Notes: generated by a model from the letters alone, not told the origin. A stretch of DNA of 64,000 nucleotides from Nocardioides sp. PD653-B2 (GCF_002117935.1 NZ_BDJE01000016.1:1-64000), one strand, 5' to 3'; numbered from the stretch's first letter, positions 42,668-54,885 are shown. Program-made: numbers and translations.

Positions 42668-44181
42668 CAGACTTTCGACTCCTTATCGTCCCAATGCATC
42701 ATGTGCTGAAGGATCTGCTCCTCCTCGATAGCGCCACCCTCCAGGTGCGCCGTGATTCTTCCTTGCGAGAACACGTAGACCCGGTGGCACAGGTGCAGCA
42801 CCTCAGGAAGGTCCGACGAGACAAGCAAGACGGCCGCACCTTCTTCCGCCATCTCGGTGATGCGCTGGTAGATCGCTACTCGCGCACCCACGTCGACTCC
42901 GACGGTCGGCTCGTCCAGGATCAGGGCCGAGCAGTCCGCCATCAGGGCACGACTCAAGAGGGCCTTCTGTTGATTGCCGCCGGAGTACGACTCTGCGGAT
43001 CGCTCCGGATTCGGCGGGCTGAGCTTCATCTTGCGCAGGAGATCTGCCACCACGGCACGCTCACGGCGGCGACCGACGAACAGCCGCCACGTGGACAAGT
43101 GGCGCAACCATGGCAGGGAGACCGACTCCCGCAGTGGCCGGTTGAGCAGCAAACCCTCGACCTTGCGGTCCGGTGGCAGATAGACGACCCGCTTACTCAG
43201 GCACTTGGCGATGGACGACCCCGCGATCTCCTGGCCGTCCAGCTGGATCGAACCGGACTCCAGGCGCTCGATGCCCGCGCACGCCCTCGCGGCGTGGGAT
43301 TTGCCCGACCCCATCAGCCCGGCAAAACCCACGATCTCCCCCGAGCGCACTTCGAAGCTCGCTTCTCGAACTGCCTGGTCCTGGGTGGTGAGCCCGACAG
43401 CGCTCAACACCGGCACCACGCCGGCAGTCGGAAGCGCGGGATAGATCTGCTCCATCTGCCGACCGGTCATCAGCCGGATCAACTCATCGGCCGGCGTGCT
43501 CCCGTCCACGGTGGTGACGTACCTCCCGTCGCGCAGGACGGTGATGCGGTCCGCCAGTCGTTCGATCTCACTCATCCGATGGGTCACGTACACGATGCCG
43601 ACCCCTCGGGTCTTGAGATCGTCGACCACCGCGTAGAGCTGGCCACATTCACTGTCGTTGAGTGAAGCGGTCGGCTCATCCAGGATGAGCACCTTCAAGT
43701 CGGCACGATATGCCTTGGCGATCTCCACCATCTGCTGCTCGGCGCGCGTGAGGGAGGCGACCACGGCGTCGAGCCGAATGTCGAAGCCGAACTCGGCGAG
43801 TCGCGCACGTGCGAGCTTCTCGGCGGCTGCCCGGTTGACTATCCCGAGTCGCGATGGCTGCTCGCCGAGAACGAGATTCTCCGCCACCGACAAGGTCTCC
43901 GCCAGGGAGAACTCCTGGAACACGGCGCTGACACCGCACTTGCGGGCGTCGGCGACGCCGTGCAGTACCACCTCGACGCCGTCGACGCGCATCGTTCCGG
44001 ACCCAGCAGCGGAGGCACCCGACATGATGGAGATCAAGGTCGACTTTCCGGCGCCGTTCTCACCGAACAGCACGTGCGTTTCGCCAGGACGAAGATCGAA
44101 GTCGACGGAGTCAAGAGCGACGACCCCTGGGTACTTCTTCGTGATCCCGCTCATCTCGAGCACGGATTCATTCCGGGACAT
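42667..44181 (-). CDS. ABC transporter ATP-binding protein (RbsA/MglA type)
   Basis: A 504-residue protein with two fused ATPase domains. The first has Walker A GENGAGKST and a signature-like region LTRAEQQMVEIAKA. The second has GLMGSGKS and a canonical SGGNQQKALLSRAL. In this family the second site is usually variant. ATG at 44181. It lies between the binding-protein and permease genes. Confidence 0.95.
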   Translation of the reverse strand: MSRNESVLEMSGITKKYPGVVALDSVDFDLRPGETHVLFGENGAGKSTLISIMSGASAAGSGTMRVDGVEVVLHGVADARKCGVSAVFQEFSLAETLSVAENLVLGEQPSRLGIVNRAAAEKLARARLAEFGFDIRLDAVVASLTRAEQQMVEIAKAYRADLKVLILDEPTASLNDSECGQLYAVVDDLKTRGVGIVYVTHRMSEIERLADRITVLRDGRYVTTVDGSTPADELIRLMTGRQMEQIYPALPTAGVVPVLSAVGLTTQDQAVREASFEVRSGEIVGFAGLMGSGKSHAARACAGIERLESGSIQLDGQEIAGSSIAKCLSKRVVYLPPDRKVEGLLLNRPLRESVSLPWLRHLSTWRLFVGRRRERAVVADLLRKMKLSPPNPERSAESYSGGNQQKALLSRALMADCSALILDEPTVGVDVGARVAIYQRITEMAEEGAAVLLVSSDLPEVLHLCHRVYVFSQGRITAHLEGGAIEEEQILQHMMHWDDKESKV

Positions 44182-44224
44182 GTGTCTACCTCCCCTCAGT
44201 GGTCAATACCGACGTGGTCAGACG

Positions 44225-45325
44225 TCAGCTCCTGAACTCGGTGTCCCAGCTGTCGGGTGCGAGCGTCGTGGTCGAGTCCCAGCTCTCGAGCTGCTCCTTG
44301 TCGATCACCTCGAGCGGCGGCGCCACGTGGACGTCGAAGTCCTTGCCCTCGAGCGCGCGGACTGCGAGGTCCGTAGCGATCCGGGCGGTCAGCACAGCGG
44401 GGTCGGCGGCGGACGCGAGAACGGTGCCGGCTTCGATGCCGTCATAGGTTCCGGGCGTCATGTAGTACGACAGGACGCCGATGTCCTCGGTCAGACCCGC
44501 GTCACGCAGGACGGGGCCGGCCGCTTCGGCGGTCACCGCGTTGCCGGCAATGAAGTCGACATCGGGGTTCGCAGCCAGGATGTCCTCCACCAAGGTGGTC
44601 TGGGTCTGCTTGTCGGTGTTCCCCCACTGGGTGTTGACGACCGTGACGTTCGTCCCCTCGAGAGCCGCCGTGAACCCCTTGTTCGCCTCCTCAGCGAAGC
44701 CGGCGCCCTTCGGACCCGGCAGCCAGCCGACCGTGACCTCCTCGCCGTCCGTCGCCTCGACGAGGTACTCGGCCGTCCGCGTTGCGATCTCGCTGTAGGA
44801 GATGAGGGACTGGGCAGTGATGTCGGGCGAGCTGACGCCGTTGATGAAGTCGATCACGACCTTCCCTTCCGACTTGAGCCGCTCGATCGTGGGGTTCAGG
44901 CCTTCGGTCGAGATCGCGCCGATGATGACGGCGTCACTGTCCTGCGCGCAGTTCTCGATCTGGGCGATCTGCTGGGACAGGTTCTCGTAGCCGCCTGCCT
45001 CGACGACAGTCATGTCGACGCCCATGTCGCGCGCCTGCTGGATCACTCCGTAGTCGGCCGCCAGCCAGTACGCGTCGGCGAGGTGGGGAAATGCTGCGCA
45101 GATCTTCCACTCCTTGGTCACCTCGTCCTTGCCGAGGGGCGTGTAGTCGGCCTCCGTGCTCTCGGCCTCGAAGCCGGGCTCGGGCCAGACGGTGGCCGTG
45201 ACGGGGTACCAGGTCACCGGCTCGCTGTCAGCCTGAGCCGTGTCGGAATCGGACGAGCCGCCGCAGGCAGCGAGGGCGAACACGGGGATCGCAGCGACTG
45301 CCAGGCCGAGGGACTTGATGTGCAC
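44225..45325 (-). CDS. TorT-like substrate-binding lipoprotein of an ABC importer
   Basis: A 366-residue type I periplasmic-binding-fold protein. The signal HIKSLGLAVAAIPVFALAAC ends in a lipobox Cys. The mature protein has WKICAAFPHLADAYWLAADY followed by GVDMTVVEAGGYENLSQQIA, the pattern of the TorT family of TMAO-sensing proteins (from memory of E. coli TorT). TorT normally works with the TorS kinase; here it precedes transporter genes and should deliver a ligand to them. I chose the GTG at 45325, which has AGGAG seven bases upstream; an ATG at 45355 adds ten residues. Confidence 0.87.
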   Translation of the reverse strand: MHIKSLGLAVAAIPVFALAACGGSSDSDTAQADSEPVTWYPVTATVWPEPGFEAESTEADYTPLGKDEVTKEWKICAAFPHLADAYWLAADYGVIQQARDMGVDMTVVEAGGYENLSQQIAQIENCAQDSDAVIIGAISTEGLNPTIERLKSEGKVVIDFINGVSSPDITAQSLISYSEIATRTAEYLVEATDGEEVTVGWLPGPKGAGFAEEANKGFTAALEGTNVTVVNTQWGNTDKQTQTTLVEDILAANPDVDFIAGNAVTAEAAGPVLRDAGLTEDIGVLSYYMTPGTYDGIEAGTVLASAADPAVLTARIATDLAVRALEGKDFDVHVAPPLEVIDKEQLESWDSTTTLAPDSWDTEFRS

Positions 45326-45971
45326 GTTGGAACTCCTAAGTGGGTGTCTTGACATGAGCGGTCCGTTCTACTGAGACGCCCGAGCGGCGAGGATAAGGGT
45401 TTGTCCTGAATCCCAGTACAGATGGGGTCAGAGCGCGCCCGCGTCGCGAAGTCCTTGGTTGGGAGGCAGAGGGTGCACACCTCGGCGGTGGTCGATCTCG
45501 GAAAGACGCCGTCGCGCCATTGCGTAAACCTAGGTGCCGAGGTCAACTCGGATCCGCGGTGGCGGCAATCCACGTTGACGGTCAGGTCCTCCGGCGATCA
45601 ACGCACCGACGATCATCCGTCGTGCCGCCACCTCCTGGCGGCAGCCCCTGAGGGCGACGATGACGGGTTGGTGATGCGGCTGCTGCGTGACGACCGAGCT
45701 CGCACGTCGCTCGAGATGAACCGCCGGCCCACGATGCTGGCCATCTGCTCGACGATCACGTCGCACCTCACCATTCTCTCGTCGTCTTGAGGGCGAGACT
45801 TCGCTCTCCTTGGCGGCGATAACAACCAGGTCTTGGCCACGCAGCGAAGGTACAGGGGGTGGAGTGTCGCGCGGCATCCTGCGATTGAAGGATGCCCGAG
45901 ACTTGTTTCGGAACTGTTCCAGGCGTCGCCGGTGTCGATCTCGCGCGCCGAGAACCATCCCGAAATGACAA
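45326..45971. other. Region upstream of the TorT-like operon
   Basis: About 645 bases. It should carry the promoter of the transporter operon. A plus-strand frame at 45422-45790 ends in DGLVMRLLRDDRARTSLEMN and STITSHLTIL, faintly like the N-terminal helix-turn-helix of ROK repressors, which often sit divergent to such operons, but it stops at once; a decayed regulator is possible. A dyad lies at 45876-45893. Confidence 0.4.
45876..45893. promoter_or_regulatory. Operator-like dyad, copy 2
   Basis: atcctgcgattgaaggat, extended to gcatcct/aggatgc arms, is an imperfect palindrome about 550 bases upstream of the TorT-like gene. Sixteen of 18 bases match the dyad at 36234. It could be a regulator site or the foot of a small hairpin. 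Confidence 0.4.
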
Positions 45972-46003
45972 ACACCCGGACCTGCTGTCGCAGGTCCGGG
46001 TGT
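45972..46003. terminator. Hairpin terminator beside tRNA remnant
   Basis: A 13-base perfect stem (acacccggacctg / caggtccgggtgt) with a six-base loop. On the minus strand it follows tRNA-Pro remnant copy 3 by about 20 bases, as a tRNA terminator would. Confidence 0.8.
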
Positions 46004-46024
46004 CGCCGATGTCCAGAGACATCA

Positions 46025-46070
46025 CATCGGTCGGGCTGACAGGATTTGAACCTGCGACCCCTTGTCCCTG
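46025..46070 (-). other. tRNA-Pro 3'-half remnant (attachment-site-like), copy 3
   Basis: The minus strand reads CAGGGACAAGGGGTC, then a fully intact T-arm GCAGG-TTCAAAT-CCTGT, then CAGCCCG-A. This is the best preserved of the three copies. The upstream bases do not form a D-arm or the expected 5' acceptor strand CGGGCTG, so the tRNA is not complete. It marks the border between the catabolic block and the thiamin/B12 operon. Confidence 0.7.
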
Positions 46071-46390
46071 ACCACACCTCACGGCGGGCACGGCGAATTT
46101 TGCGCAATTAGGCTGTGACCTGCACCTTCACCTCTAGAACACGTCGCCCTCTTGCGACTTTGGGTCGACGTTCGACGCCATTGGACAGAATAAACGGGGA
46201 ATAAGTGCGGCACGCTCAAGCGAACGAGCTCCGCCAGTGCGCCGACGAGCAGCCCTTCTGAAACGGGCTGACAACTCGGGCACCGTGCTGGAGCGGGAAG
46301 CAGCGCCCATCTCGGCCTCCCGCCACCTCTCCCTTCCGTGGCGTACGGAAAGCGCGACGAGCGCACGGTGGGGAGAAGCACTCCGTCGGG
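46071..46390. other. Intergenic region, nothing recognised
   Basis: About 320 bases between tRNA remnant copy 3 and the cobC-like gene. Frames are Arg/Ser/Pro-rich without known domains. I see no integrase remnant. Confidence 0.45.
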
Positions 46391-46963
46391 TCACCCGGTT
46401 CTTGAAACGCTGACCCCGGGCAAGGGGCTCGAGCAGTTGGTCGGCGTCAGCGCGCCTGTCGACTGATTGAGCGTGAGCCGGAGGACCGAGCCGTTCTGAG
46501 GGAGAGGCACCCCGGCCGCCTCGACGATGAGATCGCCGTGGGTGACCACGACGACCGGTCCACGGACGCCTCGCAGAGCGGCGAGCAGCGTCGCCCAGCG
46601 CTGGCGTACGTCGAGGAGTGACTCGCCGCCTGGCACTCGTTCGTGCTCGGGCAGGGAACGCGTCGCCCGGATGGCTTCGGCACTGTCGCTGCCTTGCCAG
46701 GTTCCGTAGTGACGCTCGCGCAGCAACAGGTCAATCTCCGGTTCGAGCCGCAGCGTCGTGCCGATGATGGCTGCGGTCTGCCGCGCCCGGACGAGGTCCG
46801 AGGTCAGCAACCGTTCTGCCCCTCGTGCGAGCAGCTGGGCTCCGGCTTCGACAGCCTGGCGGCGACCGCGCTCGGTCAGCTCCGGGGAGACGGTTTGGCC
46901 CTGCATGCGCCCGGCCGCGTTCCAGGTCGACTCCCCGTGTCGGACCAGCAACAGCTCCGTCAT
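46391..46963 (-). CDS. cobC: Histidine phosphatase, probable alpha-ribazole phosphatase CobC
   Basis: A 190-residue phosphoglycerate-mutase-like phosphatase. The phospho-histidine motif LVRHGES is at residues 6-12, with ERHYGTWQG and the second histidine in VVVTHGDL. In B12 synthesis CobC removes the phosphate from alpha-ribazole phosphate or adenosylcobalamin phosphate. The family is broad. The assignment rests on its ATGA overlap with bluB-cobT, which makes the preceding intermediate. Confidence 0.75.
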   Translation of the reverse strand: MTELLLVRHGESTWNAAGRMQGQTVSPELTERGRRQAVEAGAQLLARGAERLLTSDLVRARQTAAIIGTTLRLEPEIDLLLRERHYGTWQGSDSAEAIRATRSLPEHERVPGGESLLDVRQRWATLLAALRGVRGPVVVVTHGDLIVEAAGVPLPQNGSVLRLTLNQSTGALTPTNCSSPLPGVSVSRTG

Positions 46964-48660
46964 GGCGCCGTGCGGCCGATCCCCTGGCGTAGCTTGAGTC
47001 CGCTGATCAGCATGGCGGCCGCCAACGATGCTCCGACGCCCTCCCCGGCCCGGAGGCGCAGGTCGAGCAACGGCTCGAGACCCAGGTGCTCCAGGACGGC
47101 AGCGTGTGCGCGTTCGCGGCTGCGCTGGCCGGCTACGAGGTACGCCGCAGCACCGGGCTCGATGCGCACGGCGACCAGCGCCGCGACGCTCGTGGCGAGG
47201 CCATCCAGGACGCTGACCGCTCCGGTCGACGCGGCGCCGAGCACGGCGCCCGCGAGGACGCAGAACTCCGGTCCGCCGACGGCGGCCAGCACCTGCTCAG
47301 GGAGGAGCCGGCCCTCTCCGCTCCCTGCACGCATCCGCGCCACCGCGGCCTCCACGACTTCGGTCTTGCGCCGCACCATCGTGGTGTCCGCGCCTGCCCC
47401 GAGCCCCACCACCTCGGCGGCCGACAGGTCGAGCAGCGCCGCTGCAAGAGCCGCGGCCACGGTGGTGTTGCCGATGCCGACCTCTCCGAGGGCCACCAGA
47501 CGGTGCTCCTGTCCTGCATCTGCCCCGAGTCGTCGGCCACGCTCGATCAGGCGTGTGACCTGTTCGGCGGTGAGGGCGTCGGTTGTCACGAGGTCACCGG
47601 TCGCCGAACCCGCGTCGACCACCTCGAAGTCGAGGCCGGCGGCTGCCGCGGCGACCGCACCGGCGGACTCCCCGACGTGGCTGGCCGCGAGCACGTCCTC
47701 GGTCACCGAGTCGCGGTAGGCGGAGACGCCGTGGCCGGTCACCGGGTGCCGTCCGGCCACCAGCAGCAACCGGCCTGTGGGGGTGTCGTGCGCTCGTCCC
47801 TGCATCGCGGCCTCGACCCGGTCGACGTAGCGGTCCAGCACGCCGAGGGATCCCGGCGGCGAGAGCAGCACGTCGGCCTGGTCCCGGGCTCCCACCACGG
47901 CGTCGTTCTGCGGGGCCCGCAGGTGTGAGGGCGGTGCCGGCGTGGTCTCGCTCCACCGCTCGGCGAAGATCACGTCCTCGACCGGCTGACGCCGCGACCA
48001 GCCTGCCCGCTCCAGTCCCGGGGCCGGCGGCCGCTCGTCGGGCCATCCCAGGCAGAGCCAGCCCAGCGTGACCACTCCGTCGGGCACGCCGATCAGACCC
48101 TCGAGGTCCTGCTGCTCGAACAGGGTGACCCAGCCGACGCCCAGGCCCTCGGCGCGCGCGGCCAGCCAGAGGTTCTGGATGGCGCATGCGCACGACCACA
48201 CATCGGCTTCGGGGAAGGTCGCCCGGCCGAGCACCCCCGCAGCCGCCGTACGCCGGTCGCAGGCGACGACCACGCCGAGCGGAGCCTCGCGGATGCCTTC
48301 GAGCTGCAGGTCGAGCAACCGCCGGCCCGCCTCGGGGTCCATCTGGCGGGCCTGACGCAGCCGCTGCTGGTCGGCCATCCGGGCGGCCCGGTCCCGGGTG
48401 GCCGGATCGGAGACCACGATGAACCGCCAGGGCTGGCTGTGCCCGACCGACGGCGCCATGTGTGCAGCCGCCAGCACCCGGCGCACCGTCTCCGGGTCGA
48501 CCGGGTCGGGCCGGAAGCGGCGTACGTCTCGACGGGCAGCGACGACGTCGTAGAACGTCTCCCGGGCGGTCTGCGGAAAGGCCCAGCCCTCGACCTCGGC
48601 GGCCCGCTCGGCCGCCGAGGTCTGGTCACCGAGGAGGGGTACCGGGCGGTTCCAGGTCAT
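46960..48660 (-). CDS. BluB-CobT fusion: DMB synthase and phosphoribosyltransferase
   Basis: A 566-residue fusion. Residues about 15-220 are BluB, a flavin-destroying nitroreductase-fold enzyme that makes 5,6-dimethylbenzimidazole from FMN (RRDVRRFRPDPV, WRFIVVSD, VGWVTLF). Residues about 240-560 are CobT, which joins it to ribose phosphate from nicotinate mononucleotide (PPGSLGVLDRYVD, GEVGIGNTTVAAAL, and the late GEGVGA with the catalytic Glu). The fusion channels an insoluble intermediate. ATG at 48660, 11 bases after thiC, so it is in the thiamin operon. The cobC-like gene overlaps its end. Confidence 0.94.
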   Translation of the reverse strand: MTWNRPVPLLGDQTSAAERAAEVEGWAFPQTARETFYDVVAARRDVRRFRPDPVDPETVRRVLAAAHMAPSVGHSQPWRFIVVSDPATRDRAARMADQQRLRQARQMDPEAGRRLLDLQLEGIREAPLGVVVACDRRTAAAGVLGRATFPEADVWSCACAIQNLWLAARAEGLGVGWVTLFEQQDLEGLIGVPDGVVTLGWLCLGWPDERPPAPGLERAGWSRRQPVEDVIFAERWSETTPAPPSHLRAPQNDAVVGARDQADVLLSPPGSLGVLDRYVDRVEAAMQGRAHDTPTGRLLLVAGRHPVTGHGVSAYRDSVTEDVLAASHVGESAGAVAAAAAGLDFEVVDAGSATGDLVTTDALTAEQVTRLIERGRRLGADAGQEHRLVALGEVGIGNTTVAAALAAALLDLSAAEVVGLGAGADTTMVRRKTEVVEAAVARMRAGSGEGRLLPEQVLAAVGGPEFCVLAGAVLGAASTGAVSVLDGLATSVAALVAVRIEPGAAAYLVAGQRSRERAHAAVLEHLGLEPLLDLRLRAGEGVGASLAAAMLISGLKLRQGIGRTAP

Positions 48661-48671
48661 GGGGCGCGAGT

Positions 48672-52686
<4,015 letters not shown>

Positions 52687-52696
<10 letters not shown>

Positions 52697-53841
52697 GGTT
52701 CCTCATTCCGATCCGTGTCGCGGTCTGTGTCGCGGTCCGTGTCTTTGGGGCGGTCGAAGCGCTGGGGGTCGAACGCCTGCGCCGCCGGCGGCACCGCGAG
52801 GCCGTCGACGTGGGCGCGCACGGTCGCCGCGGTGACCGGCGCGAGCAGCACGCCGCCCCGGTGATGTCCACCGGCGAGCAGCAGCCGGGCGCTTCCCGTG
52901 CCTGACAACGGTCCGAGCAGCGGACCGTTGTCGGGGCTGCCGGGCCGGTCCCGGGCGACCACCTCGAGAAGCTCGGCGGTGGCGAGTCCGGGCACCAAGG
53001 CGCGCGCGGTCTCGAGCAGCCGGGCCACCCCGCCGAGCGTCGGCAGCGGGTCGCCGTCGCCGGCCGGGTGCTCGTCCTCGGTCGCGCCGATCAGCAGCTC
53101 CCCGTGCGCGCGAGGCACGACGTAGACCCGCTCCCCGTGGACGCGGGCCCGCAGCACCCGGACCGGGCCCGGCCTGGACCGCACCCGGACCGCCTCGCCG
53201 CGCACCGGGCGCACGTGCGGCATCCCGGTCGCGCCGGTGGCGAGCACCACCACGTCCGCTCGCAGACGGGAGCCGTCGTCCAGGACCACGCCGTCGGGCT
53301 CGGGTGTCGCTCGGGCACGAACCACCCGGTCACCCAGCACCGCGAGCAGCGCGTCGCCGACCCGCCGCGGGTTGACGTGGCGGTCGTCGGGCAGCAGCGC
53401 CCCGCCGACGACGCGCCCCGAGAGCATCGGCTCGGCCGCTCGCAGGGCGCGCCGGTCGAGCTCCTCCACCCGCACCCCGCTGGCGTCCAGCAGCCCGCAG
53501 GCACGGTGCACCTCGGCGAGGTCGTCGCGGTCGGCGGCGACGAGCACGGTGCCGGTCGAGCGCAGGTCGAGGTGGTGCCCCGACCGTTCCTCCAGCGAGG
53601 CCGCGAAGGCCGGCCACCTCTCGAGCGAGTCGATCCCCAGCCGCAGCAGGGCCTCCTCGCCGAACCACGCCTCGCCACCTGGCGCGAGCATCCCCGCGGC
53701 GGCGTACGTCGAACCGCCGCCGGGTCTGGGGTCGCAGACGGTCACGTCGTGCCCGGCCCGGACCAGCTCGTCGGCGCAGGCCAGCCCGATCACCCCGCCA
53801 CCGACGACCACCACCCGGAGCCCGGGCGTCACCGGGCTCAC
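52687..53841 (-). CDS. thiO: Glycine oxidase ThiO
   Basis: A 384-residue FAD enzyme of the D-amino-acid-oxidase family that makes the glycine imine used by ThiG. The N-terminal dinucleotide motif is VVVVGGGVIGLACADEL. HHRGGVLLAP near residue 340 and the GSTYAAAGMLAP segment are typical. The extreme C-terminus carries a short DTDR repeat from a 12-base tandem repeat. It overlaps thiE and thiS by a few bases. Confidence 0.95.
52713..52743. repeat. 12-bp tandem repeat at the 3' end of thiO
   Basis: About two and a half copies of cYgtgtcgcggt, which encode Asp-Thr-Asp-Arg repeats in the ThiO tail. Twelve is a multiple of three, so copy-number change would keep the frame. Confidence 0.8.
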
Positions 53842-54467
53842 GACGTGTGGACGAGCTCGGCGATCTCCCGGGCCGCGCCGGGTGGGTCGGGGTCCTTCCA
53901 GACGGCGGCGACCACGGCGACGCCATGGGCACCGGAGGTCATCACGTCGCGCACCCGCGCGGCGGTGATCCCCCCGATCGCGATCGCCGGGATCTCCCGT
54001 GCGGTCGCGGCGAGCACGTCGAGACCGAGGGGGTCAGGCAACCCGTCCTTGGTCGAGGTGGCGTGCACCGGACCCACCCCGGCGTAATCGGCGCCCTCGG
54101 CCCGCGCCGCGATCGCGTGCTCCGGACCACGGCAGGTGGCACCGACCAGGAAGTCCACCGGGGCGAGCGCCCGCGCGTCCGCCACGGACAAGTCGTTCCG
54201 GCCGAGATGCACCCCGTGCGCCCCGGCGGCGAGGGCGACGTCGAGGCGGTCGTTGACGATCACCCGCGTCCCCCGTGGCGCGAGCTCGGCCAGCAGCTCA
54301 CGCGTCCAGGCGACGACCTCACGGTCACTGGCCCGCTTCGCACGGACCTGGACGGCGTCGACGCGCGGAGTGCCGACGGCGCCCTCGCCAACGACGGCGA
54401 GCAGGCGCGTCAACGCGTCCCGATCGAGGGGTCCGAAATCGGTGATCAGGTGGAACCGTGGCAACAC
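53838..54467 (-). CDS. thiE: Thiamin phosphate synthase ThiE
   Basis: A 209-residue TIM-barrel enzyme that couples HMP-PP and thiazole phosphate. Key motifs: VNDRLDVALAAGAHGVHLGR with the following D, GATCRG, and GVGPVHATSTK. First gene of the operon, with a GTG start 10-20 bases downstream of the TPP riboswitch. Its stop overlaps thiO by four bases. Confidence 0.96.
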   Translation of the reverse strand: MLPRFHLITDFGPLDRDALTRLLAVVGEGAVGTPRVDAVQVRAKRASDREVVAWTRELLAELAPRGTRVIVNDRLDVALAAGAHGVHLGRNDLSVADARALAPVDFLVGATCRGPEHAIAARAEGADYAGVGPVHATSTKDGLPDPLGLDVLAATAREIPAIAIGGITAARVRDVMTSGAHGVAVVAAVWKDPDPPGAAREIAELVHTS

Positions 54468-54477
54468 GTCGATCTCA

Positions 54478-54572
54478 CTTCCTTCGCCGGCATGATCCGG
54501 AGCAGGTTCGACGGTCGGGGCGGCATCAGCCCCATCTCAGCCCGATGCATCGGGCTCCCGTGTGGATGCGGA
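54478..54572 (-). promoter_or_regulatory. TPP riboswitch (THI element)
   Basis: The minus-strand leader contains GGGAGCCCGATGCATCGGGC, then TGAGATGGGGC, then GAACCTGCTCCGGATCATGC followed by CGGCGAAGGAAG. The CTGAGA box and the CCTG...GGATCATGCCGGCGAAGG block are the conserved core of the thiamin pyrophosphate riboswitch. It lies directly before thiE and should shut off the whole operon, including bluB-cobT, when thiamin is plentiful. Confidence 0.97.
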
Positions 54573-54629
54573 GGACACTAGCACCGGACCGGTCCGTGCC
54601 CACGGGTGTCGTCCGCGCGTGGGTGTTGG

Positions 54630-54825
54630 TAGCGTGCCGGACGCCAGTCAACCTCCCGTGGTCCGCCGCGGGGGCGCAGGGAACCCGGTGCGAATCCGGG
54701 ACTGACGCGCAGCGGTAAGGGTGACGGGCGGGGCCCTGTCTCACGACAGCCACTGGACCGCGAGGTCCGGGAAGGCGTCCCGCACCGAGTGATCCCGAGT
54801 CCGAAGACCTGCTGGCCCTTGCGGC
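54630..54825 (+). promoter_or_regulatory. Cobalamin riboswitch upstream of cobG
   Basis: Conserved parts in order: gggaacccggtgcgaatccg, then gactgacgcgcagcggtaag, then cagccactgg (B12 box), a paired region gaccgcgaggtccgggaaggcgtc in the middle, and gagtccgaagacctgctggc. It precedes the cobG-cobH-cobIJ operon by about 60 bases and lies head-to-head with the TPP riboswitch of the thi operon. Confidence 0.95.
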
Positions 54826-54885
54826 AACAGCCGCGAGGTCACTCGAGGACCCCGCGCACGGGTCCCTGACCTCAGAGGACCATCG

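Noticed and set aside
45422..45790. Plus-strand frame as an intact ROK-type repressor
   Set aside because: Only a faint helix-turn-helix-like segment is seen and it stops at once. It is kept as possible debris in the intergenic entry, not as a gene.
46025..46110. Complete tRNA-Pro gene on the minus strand
   Set aside because: Only the 3' half is present. The expected 5' acceptor strand and D-arm are not found upstream of the anticodon-stem remnant.
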